A stretch of 64,000 bases of DNA from Pseudobutyrivibrio xylanivorans (lineage in GTDB: Bacteria > Bacillota > Clostridia > Lachnospirales > Lachnospiraceae): contig NZ_CP043028.1 in assembly GCF_008935055.1 (NCBI RefSeq), positions 62,001 to 126,000 on the forward strand. Reading direction: 5' to 3'. The stretch's first letter is position 1, and each line of letters starts with the position of its first letter. Shown piece by piece: positions 1-8,595 of this stretch. The notes beneath the pieces were generated by a model. The model saw nothing but the letters and a program-made list of their open reading frames with translations, did not search any database and was not told the origin of the DNA. A program made the translations under genes and the position numbers.

Positions 1-836
1 AGGCAAATGTGTTATCTCTGAAAGAAATGGGATATGACATATCTATGGAAAACGGGTATCGGCTTGTCTCTCGAGAATTTGATGATGCTGAACTAAGGAT
101 TCTTATAGATAGTGTTCTGTTTTCTAAGTCGATTTCTACTAAGCAAGCAAAAAATCTGATAGGTAAACTTAGAGGGATGTCCAGCAAATACTTTAATGCT
201 AAGGTGACACATGTAAGTAATTTACCTGAATTGCAGCATACAGACAATAAACAGGCAGTGTATGCTCTCGATGTAATCAACGATGCTATATCTGCCAAGC
301 GTCAAATATCTTTTATTTATAATGTTTATGGAACAGATTTTAAGCTTCATCCTAAACGAAAAGAGCCCTATATTGTAAATCCTTATCAAATGATTGCTAA
401 TAATGGAAAGTTTTATCTAGTTGCCAACGTGGATAAGCATGATAACGTGATTCACTTTAGAGTAGACAAGATTACAGACGTGAAGATGCTTGATTCTAAA
501 GTGAAGCCTATGAAAATGGTACATGGACTTGAGAATGGATTTAATCTTCCTAAGCACATGGCTGAACATACATATATGTTTAGCGGTGATTCAGCTTATG
601 TGAAGATGTCCGTTGAGAAGTTTTTGATGTCTGATTTAGTGGACTGGTTTGGTAAAGATTTTCAGATACTAAAAGAGGAAGAAAATACCCTTGAAATAAG
701 AGTTTATACAAATGAAAGGGCAATAAGATTTTGGGCACTGCAGTATGGCCCTTATGTAGAAGTTTTGGAGCCTCAAGCACTAAGAAGGCAACTGAAGGAT
801 GATGTTAAAGTGATGGTAAATAAATATATGGATTAG
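1..836 (+). CDS. WYL-domain transcriptional regulator, 5' end cut by window edge
   Basis: The reading frame is open to the left edge, so the N-terminal helix-turn-helix expected of this family lies outside the window. About 275 residues are visible. Residues 95-160 have the WYL-domain pattern, with the YLVANV strand and the basic stretch KLHPKRKEPYIVNPYQ. WYL proteins are ligand-sensing regulators that often control defence or mobile-element genes. It precedes a HAD-type hydrolase by a few bases, and the same block carries a second WYL gene at 19558. Either one could bind the repeated dyad promoters of this region, which is inference. Confidence 0.8.
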   Translation, partial: ANVLSLKEMGYDISMENGYRLVSREFDDAELRILIDSVLFSKSISTKQAKNLIGKLRGMSSKYFNAKVTHVSNLPELQHTDNKQAVYALDVINDAISAKRQISFIYNVYGTDFKLHPKRKEPYIVNPYQMIANNGKFYLVANVDKHDNVIHFRVDKITDVKMLDSKVKPMKMVHGLENGFNLPKHMAEHTYMFSGDSAYVKMSVEKFLMSDLVDWFGKDFQILKEEENTLEIRVYTNERAIRFWALQYGPYVEVLEPQALRRQLKDDVKVMVNKYMD

Positions 837-895
837 TAATGTGCAAAAAAATGTACATAGTCTTTGCTACTATTAAGACAGTGGAGGTAAAGTAC

Positions 896-1219
896 ATGGT
901 TTTTGCAGTAGATTTTGATGGGACATTAAGTTTTGGCAAGTGGCCCGAGTGTGGTCCAGCTAATGAAGGATTAATAGACTTTCTTAATAAAAGACGACAG
1001 CTTGGCGATAAGATTATTCTTTGGACTTGTAGAGAGGGTGCAAATTTAGACCTAGCTGTAGAGTGGTGTCAAAATAAAGGACTGAATTTTGATGCAGTAA
1101 ATGATAATTTGCCGGATGTTATTGAAAAATACGGTGGTAATAGTAGGAAAGTAAGTTGCGATTTTTATATAGACGATAGGGCGGTATCAAGTTGTGTCTA
1201 TAAATTGTTGGAGGCGTAA
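896..1219 (+). CDS. small HAD-superfamily hydrolase
   Basis: This is a 107-residue protein starting at the ATG behind a strong GGAGG site at 883-887; an upstream ATG in the same frame at 851 has no such site. Near the N-terminus AVDFDGTL is HAD motif I with the nucleophile and acid/base aspartates. ILWTCRE is motif II (Thr), and FYIDDRAV near the C-terminus is the metal-binding motif IV. There is no large cap domain, so it matches the small phage-type HAD hydrolases that act on phosphorylated nucleotides or nucleic-acid ends. The exact substrate cannot be read from sequence. It sits between the WYL gene and a nuclease-like gene, probably in one operon. Confidence 0.75.
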   Translation: MVFAVDFDGTLSFGKWPECGPANEGLIDFLNKRRQLGDKIILWTCREGANLDLAVEWCQNKGLNFDAVNDNLPDVIEKYGGNSRKVSCDFYIDDRAVSSCVYKLLEA

Positions 1220-1222
1220 ATT

Positions 1223-2077
1223 ATGGGAAAGAAAGCATTTGATAAACGAGTCCGTGAAGCAATGGGAAATCAAATCCCTAATTATTTAACAGGTGGAAAG
1301 TGGAAAGGAATAGCATATTCCCACATTTATCTAAAAATCGAAGATAATTTTATTGACGGCAAGGAACCCATTAAGTGTGATTTAAAAGGAAATCTTTCTG
1401 GTTCTGATATGAAGGGAAAGTACCATGTTGGAGCTAATCATGTTAATTCTTCTCAAATAATGTGCATGAATTTTTTCAAAAAATTCTTTGAAAAGACTGA
1501 ATGGGAAGAATATTTACTTACTGCACTTAGAAAGATTGGGGTTCAAATGGGGAGTAATCAAATAGAAAATGCTACCTTTGAATTTGAACCTTGTCATAAG
1601 GAAGGGACTAATTTTGATTTCTATATGGAAATGGAAGATGGTTCACATATATCATTTGAAATAAAGTTTACAGAGCCCGATTTTGGTGGACTTAACCCAG
1701 ATAAAAATGATCCTACCAAATATGATAGAAAATGGAAGGAAATCTATAGTTCTTTGGTTGATGAGTGCCCTTTCCTTAATTGTAGTAAAGATGAATTTTA
1801 TGGCAATCCTAGAAAAAAATATTATCAGATAAATAGAAATATCTGTTATGCACGCAAAGGCGATGTAGTTTTGTTTCTTACACCTAAAGCGAATAATGCA
1901 TGCGGTATAGATCGAGGAAGGAATTATATTGATTCAATAACGGAGAAGTATCCAAATATTAGAAACATCTATTGGGAAGAATTGGTAAAGGCACTGATGG
2001 CAATAATAGATGATGTTCCCGAATTAAGAGATTATTATTTGAAATTTCAGAAGAAATACATTGATGTGTTGAGTTAG
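1223..2077 (+). CDS. putative restriction-endonuclease-like PD-(D/E)XK protein
   Basis: This 284-residue protein starts 3 bases after the HAD gene behind GGAGG. Residues 130-150 read NFDFYM...ISFEIKFTE, a plausible PD-(D/E)XK core with D132, E146 and K148; E120/E122 could be the accessory helix acid. No signal peptide or membrane segment is visible. The layout resembles the PGN_0703-type putative restriction endonucleases as I remember that family, but the match rests only on the motif and the length. A long hairpin follows at once, so it ends the operon that begins left of the window. It could be a defence nuclease or a replication-linked nuclease. Confidence 0.5.
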   Translation: MGKKAFDKRVREAMGNQIPNYLTGGKWKGIAYSHIYLKIEDNFIDGKEPIKCDLKGNLSGSDMKGKYHVGANHVNSSQIMCMNFFKKFFEKTEWEEYLLTALRKIGVQMGSNQIENATFEFEPCHKEGTNFDFYMEMEDGSHISFEIKFTEPDFGGLNPDKNDPTKYDRKWKEIYSSLVDECPFLNCSKDEFYGNPRKKYYQINRNICYARKGDVVLFLTPKANNACGIDRGRNYIDSITEKYPNIRNIYWEELVKALMAIIDDVPELRDYYLKFQKKYIDVLS

Positions 2078-2111
2078 TGTTCTTCAGAAAAAACAAAAAA
2101 TATTTTTCAAC

Positions 2112-2172
2112 AAAGCCCTTTTATAACTCTTGATAAAGAAGTATTGAAAATCGGGAGTTGTAAGAGGGCTTT
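2112..2172 (+). terminator. long-stem terminator before the dnaA region
   Basis: Arms 2112-2129 and 2155-2172 form an 18-bp stem with two G-U pairs, closed by a 25-nt loop and followed by a short T stretch. It separates the nuclease operon from the DnaA-box region. Confidence 0.7.
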
Positions 2173-2177
2173 TGTAG

Positions 2178-2283
2178 TTATTCACAGTATTCACAAAATA
2201 GCTCAAAAAAATAGGGGTGATAAGCTGTGAATAAAGAATGTTGAAAAAATGCTAGATGCGGGATTTTATTCACACTATTCACA
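2178..2283. other. oriC-like cluster of DnaA boxes
   Basis: There are three exact TTATNCACA boxes: 2178-2186 (+), 2226-2234 (-) and 2266-2274 (+). Two one-mismatch boxes at 2187-2195 and 2275-2283 directly abut the exact + boxes, so the module box-plus-degenerate-box occurs twice 88 bp apart. The cluster lies in AT-rich DNA just upstream of dnaA, the arrangement of a bacterial oriC. It may be a replication origin of the element, an autoregulatory site for dnaA, or both. Confidence 0.7.
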
Positions 2284-2393
2284 GGTCAAAAACTGTGTAA
2301 ACTCAAGGCTTTGTGAATTTTGATGACCTTTGATTTGAAGGAATGATTTGTTATAATTCCTTTCACAACAAAGGGAGAAAAACTTGTTTCAAG

Positions 2394-2426
2394 GAGACAG
2401 AATGTGACATAGTCACTCTGTATAAT
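2394..2426 (+). promoter_or_regulatory. dyad promoter 1 (dnaA unit)
   Basis: A perfect -10 TATAAT lies at 2421-2426, with GAGACA-N5-TGACAT placed exactly 21 nt before it. This is a degenerate member of the dyad-promoter family seen six more times downstream; its second half-site matches the 18.1 kb copy (TGACAT). Confidence 0.6.
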
Positions 2427-2457
2427 TTGGCCAAGGAATTATGAAGGGTGTTTAATC

Positions 2458-3834
2458 ATGGAAGATTTGCTTAAAGAGAAATGGAATGGAATTCTTAATG
2501 ACATAAGAATTGAGTTTAACATCACAAATGTATCGTTTAATCAATGGCTAAAACCTTTGGTTGTGTTTGGTATTGAAGGAAACACAGTATTACTACTATA
2601 CGATGACAATGAAGGTGCAGAGTTAGGAATTAAATATCTCGATAAGCACTTTAAAAAAGCGTTATCTGCCTTTATAAGTGAAGCAATGGATGAGGAGTAT
2701 GAGATAAACTTTTTCTCACCGGTTGAAGCTAGAGCGTATACAGGCAAGAAGAGGGAATTTGTACAACAAAGAAATTTAGCCTCTACTACTATGAAAAATA
2801 TATCTCTTAATCCAAAGTATACTTTTGATAGTTTTATAGTGGGTAGGAACAATAGATTTGCTCAGACTGCTGCCTTTGCTATAGCAGAGAGACCGGGGAC
2901 GTCATATAATCCGCTTTATATATATGGAGGACCTGGACTTGGAAAAACCCATTTGATGCAGGCTATTGGAAATTATATTAATGAAACTAGAAGTGATTTA
3001 AACATTTTATATGTTACTTCTGAAAGCTACACTAACGAGCTGATTGATAATCTGAGAACAACGCAAAATGCTACCGCAATGAGGCAGTTTCGTGAAAAGT
3101 ATAGGTCTGTTGATGTATTTATGATAGATGATATACAGTTCATCGTTGATAAACACGCAACGCAAGAAGAATTCTTTAATACGTTCAATTCATTGTATGA
3201 AGCTGGTAAGCAGATTATTATTACATCCGATAAGCCACCAAAAGACATTCAAAAACTTGATGAACGATTTACATCTCGTTTTGAAATGGGACTTATGGCG
3301 GATATTGGACTACCTGATTATGAGACTCGTAAGGCTATTATTACGAGAAAGTTAGAAGAAAACGATTATGATTTAGCACCTGAAGTTCAAGAATATATTG
3401 CTGCTAATTTCAAGTCTAATGTAAGGAAGATTGAAGGGGCATTAAATAAACTTATTGCATATTCAAAGCTTCAGAAGAAACCTGTGACTATTGAAGTAGC
3501 TATTGATGAACTACAGAATTTAATCACTCCAGATATGCCACGAGAGATAACTCCTCAGTTAATTATAGAGGTTGTGGCAGAGCATTTTAATGTAAGTGTC
3601 GACCAGTTAGCCTCTAAGAATAGATATCAAACTATAGTTAGACCTAGACATATAGCAATGTACCTTTGTAAGACGATGACGAGTTGTTCATTAACGGCAA
3701 TTGGAAAGCTACTGGGAGGCAAGGACCACGCGACTATTTCAAACGGTGCCAAAAAGATTGAAGATGAGATGGATATGGATCAAGAGCTTAAGAAGCAGGT
3801 TGAGGCCATTAAGAAGAAAATTAATCCAAACTAA
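2458..3834 (+). CDS. dnaA: chromosomal-type replication initiator DnaA (element-borne copy)
   Basis: The 458-residue protein has all DnaA domains. The N-terminal domain I covers roughly 1-90. The AAA+ domain has Walker A GGPGLGKT at 157-164, Walker B VFMIDDIQ at 220-227 and the arginine-finger region FTSRFEMG near 274. The C-terminal DNA-binding domain spans about 375-435. The usual signature GGRDHTTV is here GGKDHATI (420-427), which suggests slightly shifted box recognition. It lacks the normal chromosomal neighbour dnaN and is followed by a PolC-like gene. The start is the ATG at 2458, about 30 bp downstream of a TATAAT promoter. It probably initiates at the adjacent DnaA-box cluster. Confidence 0.95.
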   Translation: MEDLLKEKWNGILNDIRIEFNITNVSFNQWLKPLVVFGIEGNTVLLLYDDNEGAELGIKYLDKHFKKALSAFISEAMDEEYEINFFSPVEARAYTGKKREFVQQRNLASTTMKNISLNPKYTFDSFIVGRNNRFAQTAAFAIAERPGTSYNPLYIYGGPGLGKTHLMQAIGNYINETRSDLNILYVTSESYTNELIDNLRTTQNATAMRQFREKYRSVDVFMIDDIQFIVDKHATQEEFFNTFNSLYEAGKQIIITSDKPPKDIQKLDERFTSRFEMGLMADIGLPDYETRKAIITRKLEENDYDLAPEVQEYIAANFKSNVRKIEGALNKLIAYSKLQKKPVTIEVAIDELQNLITPDMPREITPQLIIEVVAEHFNVSVDQLASKNRYQTIVRPRHIAMYLCKTMTSCSLTAIGKLLGGKDHATISNGAKKIEDEMDMDQELKKQVEAIKKKINPN

Positions 3835-3849
3835 ACGAGGTTATGATAA

Positions 3850-4809
3850 ATGAAATATCCATATATTAAAGATGCAGATACAAAACTTCGCAACTTATGT
3901 GCGAATAGATTAGAAGTTAAATATGAAGAGGAACTATTAAAGACTGCTAGACAGAGGCTTGACTGGGAGCTCTCTTTGATTGAAAAGTATGAGGCTTCCT
4001 CAGCATGGTTAACTGTATATGATGCTTTAAAGGCTGTTGGAGCTGAAGAGAAAGATTATTGTTTTAGGGGAACACTAACAGCACTTGTTGTATCTTTTTT
4101 ACTTGATTTTACAGCAATAGACCCTCTTACATGTCAGCCAAAACTTTATCCTGAATTTGCGCTTGATGATAAAAAGGAAAGACTCATGTCATTTGAAGCT
4201 AATGTAACCTCAGATATAAATAAGAAGCTAGTTGCATATTTTGAAGAATATTCAAGCAAAGAGAATGTATCGCGAAGATTTTTTGAAGAAGGTCTTCAGT
4301 ATGGTGTATACATTGGTGATGGACAAACTAGGGATTATTATGGAAATGGTTCTGGGAATCTACCTACAGATGTTTTTTACTTTTGTTTTTTACCAGTAGA
4401 TAGAGAAAAGTTGCACGTAACTCTAAAAAAAGGCATTGCCTTTGAACTGATTAAACCTGAGACATTTGAAGACAATGTAAAATGCTACGGTTTAACTCAC
4501 AGTACTGGAGTATGGGAAGATAACGCTGAAATTCTAATTGAAAAGGGAATTGTTTCTTTGAAGGATGTTATAGCTTATCGAGAAGATGTATTTGAACTGT
4601 TATTACAATATGGGGTGGACAGAGAAATGGCTTATGTAATCGCTGATTACGTAAGAAAAGGAATAGTGAGAAAGAAGGGTTGGCAACCTGAAATGATTCA
4701 GGCAATGAATAGTGCAAATGTTCCTGTTTGGTTTACTGAATCGTGCACGAAGGTTGTATATTTGTTTCCACGTGCTCATGGAATGTCTTTTCTAGAAAAA
4801 TATTGCTAG
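3850..4809 (+). CDS. short PolC-like protein lacking the polymerase active site
   Basis: This 319-residue protein matches separate blocks of the PolC (DNA polymerase III alpha, Gram-positive type) C-terminal half in the right order, as I recall that family. Residues 13-45 have LRNLC and a basic helix, and 72-93 have an RG...DFTAIDPL block. Residues 213-223 read GLTHSTGVWED (PolC has GLSHGTDVW). Residues 291-312 read VPVWFTESCTKVVYLFPRAHG, like the PolC VP-WYIDSCKKIKYMFPKAH block. The region of the PolC catalytic motif PDIDLNF appears as SDINKKL (121-127), so one catalytic Asp is Asn and the motif is broken. The central region is much shorter. It shares the dnaA promoter and ends at a strong terminator. 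It is probably not a polymerase; a replisome-binding or decoy role is inference. Confidence 0.6.
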   Translation: MKYPYIKDADTKLRNLCANRLEVKYEEELLKTARQRLDWELSLIEKYEASSAWLTVYDALKAVGAEEKDYCFRGTLTALVVSFLLDFTAIDPLTCQPKLYPEFALDDKKERLMSFEANVTSDINKKLVAYFEEYSSKENVSRRFFEEGLQYGVYIGDGQTRDYYGNGSGNLPTDVFYFCFLPVDREKLHVTLKKGIAFELIKPETFEDNVKCYGLTHSTGVWEDNAEILIEKGIVSLKDVIAYREDVFELLLQYGVDREMAYVIADYVRKGIVRKKGWQPEMIQAMNSANVPVWFTESCTKVVYLFPRAHGMSFLEKYC

Positions 4810-4825
4810 TAGAATCATAGTGAAG

Positions 4826-4849
4826 CTTTATTCAGCACTTTATTCAGCA
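4826..4849. repeat. perfect 12-bp tandem duplication
   Basis: CTTTATTCAGCA occurs twice head to tail between the PolC-like gene and its terminator; the second copy overlaps the left arm of the terminator stem. Confidence 0.8.
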
Positions 4850-4884
4850 CCCTGATGTACGTTTTTTTGTATATCGAGGGTGCT
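4846..4884 (+). terminator. terminator of the dnaA/PolC-like unit
   Basis: Arms 4846-4860 and 4869-4884 pair over about 15 bp with one bulge around a seven-T loop. It isolates the dnaA unit from the next dyad promoter. Confidence 0.7.
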
Positions 4885-4938
4885 ATATTTATGCCTAGAT
4901 TTCCCTAGATTTCTATGATTTTGAAAAATATTTAAAGA

Positions 4939-4971
4939 ATGACAATGTGTGTCATACCTAATTGGTATTAT
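4939..4971 (+). promoter_or_regulatory. dyad promoter 2 (helicase unit)
   Basis: The perfect dyad ATGACA-N5-TGTCAT lies at 4939-4955 and the -10 TATTAT at 4966-4971, 21 nt after the first half-site. It drives the helicase/MoxR/VWA/DnaB genes. Confidence 0.7.
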
Positions 4972-5014
4972 TGCTAGGTCATTGTTGTATTTAGAGGAAT
5001 GAGAGGTAGTAATA

Positions 5015-8000
5015 ATGATTCCTACGGTTTCATCTCTTTCGGCTGCTTTGGAGAGCGTTTTAAGGCAATTAGAATCTAATGATTATAATGGCTCAATTCA
5101 AGCTATAGATAATCTTATTGATATAGCCAAAAACAAAAAAGGAGAAATCCGTGTAGCTGAACAGAAAGAGCGAGCTGAAAAGAGACTTGAGCAATTAAAT
5201 ATTCTAAGAAAACAAGAAGAAGAGAGGCGTATAGCCGAAGAACAGGCAAGGAAAGCTGCTCAAGAAGCACACATTTTGGAAGTAACATCCATGGATCTTC
5301 CTTTGGATTGGACAAATATCTATGATACTGAGCCTTCTACACAGGGCGTATTTGTTGAAAGTATTTCTGATGGTTATATCAAGTGTCTCAACAATCTTGG
5401 AAGGGTTGATATTGAGTATATAGCGTCTATTACAGGTGAAGATTATAAAAATATTATTAATCGTTTGAAAGGTTCAATATATCAAGATCCTGACAAATGG
5501 GAAGAGTGTTTCTTTAAAGGCTGGATGCCTGCTGATGAATACCTTTCTGGAAATATAGGTGAAAAACTAAAAACTGCAAAGCGCGCTACTGAAGAATATC
5601 ACGGTTATTTTGATGCTAATGTTGAGGCGTTGACAAAGGTATTGCCTGATTCTGTTTCAGCAGATCAAATTTATATTACGTTAGGTTCACCTTGGGTTCC
5701 TACGGATGTGATTTCGGAGTTTGTAATGTATTTAAATGAGGGTATTGATTATACGGAATATATACCAATATTCTCTAGAAGATTCGATGATAAAGATGCA
5801 TATAGTAAATTTTGCAAGAAGTATGCAAGACGTAACTATGATTCTCCAACTGAATCATATCCATTAATTCATGATGAAATTACAGGCACATGGCAATGGT
5901 CTGGCGGAAGACCTAAAAAATGGTGTTCTCACGATTTTGTTAATAGATTTGGAACAGATAGACTTAATCCTTATGATGTTTTGATTAAGACTTTAAATAT
6001 GCAGTCTATAGCAGTTTACGATAGTATCTCTTCCACAAATAGTAAGAGCGGAAAACAGAGGGTAGTTAATCAGACAGAAACAACTATCACATTAGAAAAA
6101 CAAAATTTATTGATAGAAGAATTTCAGAAATGGGTGTGGACACAACCAACGCGTAAGGAAAGATTGGAAAAGATTTACAACGAACGATATGCATGTACTA
6201 AGGTAAGACATTTTGATGGTTCGTTTCTTGAGCTACCTGGTTTAAATCCTAAGTTTGAATTATTTAAATATCAAAAGGATGCTGTGGCTCGTATCATGTT
6301 TTCACCTAATACGTTGCTAGCGCATGACGTAGGGGCAGGAAAAACCTATGTAATGATAGTTGCAGGTATGGAACTAAAACGTATTGGAGTTTCAGAGAAG
6401 AATATGTATGTTGTTCCGAATAATATCTTAGGGCAGTGGAAGAAGCTCTTTTTAAAACTTTATCCACATGCATGCATAAAAACCGTAGAGGCGAAGGATT
6501 TGAATTCCGCCAATAGAAAAAGGACGCTTACTGATATTAGAGATAAAGATTATGATGCCATTATTATTACATACTCGTCTTTTGAAAAGCTGACTATTTC
6601 AAATGCTTATTACATGGTGATGCTTGACGATGAGATTGAAAAACAGGAACAGGCAATACAACATGGCTCAACATCTAAACTTCAAAATAGAGCTAAAAAG
6701 AATAAAGAATTACGGTCGGAATTGTTGTTCACAGCAGATGACCCAGATGAAATCTATTTTAATGATTTAGGAATAACTTCATTATTTGTAGATGAAGCCC
6801 ATAATTTTAAAAACGTTCCTATTGATACAAAGATAGATAGGGTAATGGGAATCAACAAGGTTGGCTCAAAGAAGTGTCAGGATATGATGGATAAGGTTCA
6901 TGTAATCCAGAGGGAAAACAACGGTCGAGGAATAATATTTGCTACTGGCACTCCAATTACAAATTCAATTACTGATGCATATATCATGCAAAGATATGTA
7001 CAGGAGTCTCAGCTTGAATTACTTGGATTACAAAATTTTGATAGCTGGGTTGGTATGTTTGCGGAGAAGAATACTGGATTTGAAATTGATGTAGATACCA
7101 GCAACTATCGTATGGCTACAAGATTTGCAAAGTTCCATAACATACCAGAGCTTACGAATATGATTGCAGCCTTTGCTGATTTTCATAGTATGGCTGGAAA
7201 TGAAGATTTGCCAGATTTTAATGGTTATAAGGATGTGCTTATTCCAAAAACTGCACCGTTTAGAGACTATCTTAGTAGGATTTCTGAAAGAGCTGAGCAA
7301 GTGAGAACAGGGCAGGTTCCTAGAACGGAAGATAATATGCTTCTCATAACAACGGATGGAAGAAAAGCAGCTTTAGATATGAGATTGGTCGATGGAAAAG
7401 CAGCCTTTACTACTGATTCCAAAGTATTTAAATGTGCTGATACCGTATATCAGATATATAAACGTGGAAATCAAAGAAATACAACACAGCTTATTTTTTG
7501 TGACACCTCTACACCTAAGGAAGGGTTCAATATATACGATGAATTAAAGTCTTTACTAGTAAGGATGGGGATACCTGACAATGAAATAGCGTTTATTCAT
7601 GATGCTACTTCAGAGGCTAAGCGACAAGCTATATTCTCGCAGGTAAGAGCAGGGGGGATACGTGTTCTTATTGGTTCTACATTTAAACTTGGTCTTGGCG
7701 TTAATGTTCAAAACAGGATGGAAGCGTTGCATCATTTAGATGTTCCTTGGAGACCAGCTGATATGGTTCAAAGAGAGGGACGTATTTTAAGACAAGGCAA
7801 TCAAAACGACACTATAGAAATCTATAGGTATATAACAGAAGGAAGTTTTGATGCTTATTCTTGGCAATTACTTGAAACAAAGCAACGTTTTATTACAGAT
7901 ATCTTAGGTGGTGTTATCGAAGATCGAGAAGGTCAGGATGTTGATGACACGGTCTTAAATTATGCTGAGGTAAAAGCTCTTGCAGTCGGGAATCCTCTTA

Positions 8001-8593
8001 TAAAAAAGAGGATAGAAGTAAATAATGAACTGATGAAGCAGAGACTCTTAAACCTAAAGTTTGTCAAAGATATGGAGAAATTCTCTAGTATAGCTATGTC
8101 TTACCCAGGAGAAATAGAAAGACTTGATAGACTTAGAAGGTTAGCTATGGCAGATGAATATTATTTTGCTGGATTTGGAAGAAAGTACACTGAGCAGGAA
8201 CGACAGGAGATAAGAGAATTGATACAGCAGAAAGTTCTTGTAGAGGAACCTTTAGAAAAGTCTTCAATAATAATGGAGTACCAGGGATTTGATATTATTG
8301 CACCTGCTAAAGTTTCAAGGATTCACCCTGTAGTTTACGTTCAAAGAGCGGGTAAGTATAGGGTGGAAATAAGTGATAATCGTGTTTCTGCTCTGCTTGC
8401 TATAGATCGTTGTTTGAATACATTGACAAAACGACGTATGGACCTTGAGAAATCCGTAAAGGAAAAAAGAGAATTCTATGAGTATGCTTGTAGTCAGGTA
8501 GACAATGAGAATCCATATTCTTCTAAGTTATACGAATTAGAGCGTAAGCTTGATGAAATTGACTCTAAATTAGGAGTAGATAAGGAAAAGTAA
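5015..8593 (+). CDS. large SNF2/DEAH-type helicase-like ATPase
   Basis: The 1192-residue protein has an N-terminal charged coiled coil (about 45-95). A conserved accessory region follows (about 100-400, including ADEYLSGNIGEKL). The two-lobe helicase has Walker A DVGAGKT near 438-444, DEAH near 593-596 (SLFVDEAHNFKN), motif III ATGTPITNS near 643 and a C-terminal lobe with QREGRILRQG near 920. This is the architecture of the very large helicases carried by phages and conjugative elements, but the methylase domain often fused to those is absent. The next gene follows after 2 bases, and a MoxR ATPase, a VWA protein and DnaB are in the same unit. It is probably a DNA translocase acting on the element's own DNA; a defence role is also possible. 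Confidence 0.8.
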   Translation: MIPTVSSLSAALESVLRQLESNDYNGSIQAIDNLIDIAKNKKGEIRVAEQKERAEKRLEQLNILRKQEEERRIAEEQARKAAQEAHILEVTSMDLPLDWTNIYDTEPSTQGVFVESISDGYIKCLNNLGRVDIEYIASITGEDYKNIINRLKGSIYQDPDKWEECFFKGWMPADEYLSGNIGEKLKTAKRATEEYHGYFDANVEALTKVLPDSVSADQIYITLGSPWVPTDVISEFVMYLNEGIDYTEYIPIFSRRFDDKDAYSKFCKKYARRNYDSPTESYPLIHDEITGTWQWSGGRPKKWCSHDFVNRFGTDRLNPYDVLIKTLNMQSIAVYDSISSTNSKSGKQRVVNQTETTITLEKQNLLIEEFQKWVWTQPTRKERLEKIYNERYACTKVRHFDGSFLELPGLNPKFELFKYQKDAVARIMFSPNTLLAHDVGAGKTYVMIVAGMELKRIGVSEKNMYVVPNNILGQWKKLFLKLYPHACIKTVEAKDLNSANRKRTLTDIRDKDYDAIIITYSSFEKLTISNAYYMVMLDDEIEKQEQAIQHGSTSKLQNRAKKNKELRSELLFTADDPDEIYFNDLGITSLFVDEAHNFKNVPIDTKIDRVMGINKVGSKKCQDMMDKVHVIQRENNGRGIIFATGTPITNSITDAYIMQRYVQESQLELLGLQNFDSWVGMFAEKNTGFEIDVDTSNYRMATRFAKFHNIPELTNMIAAFADFHSMAGNEDLPDFNGYKDVLIPKTAPFRDYLSRISERAEQVRTGQVPRTEDNMLLITTDGRKAALDMRLVDGKAAFTTDSKVFKCADTVYQIYKRGNQRNTTQLIFCDTSTPKEGFNIYDELKSLLVRMGIPDNEIAFIHDATSEAKRQAIFSQVRAGGIRVLIGSTFKLGLGVNVQNRMEALHHLDVPWRPADMVQREGRILRQGNQNDTIEIYRYITEGSFDAYSWQLLETKQRFITDILGGVIEDREGQDVDDTVLNYAEVKALAVGNPLIKKRIEVNNELMKQRLLNLKFVKDMEKFSSIAMSYPGEIERLDRLRRLAMADEYYFAGFGRKYTEQERQEIRELIQQKVLVEEPLEKSSIIMEYQGFDIIAPAKVSRIHPVVYVQRAGKYRVEISDNRVSALLAIDRCLNTLTKRRMDLEKSVKEKREFYEYACSQVDNENPYSSKLYELERKLDEIDSKLGVDKEK

Positions 8594-8595
8594 TT

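Noticed and set aside
4885..4938. CCTAGATTTC tandem repeat as an operator
   Set aside because: Only two 10-bp copies, not repeated elsewhere in the window.
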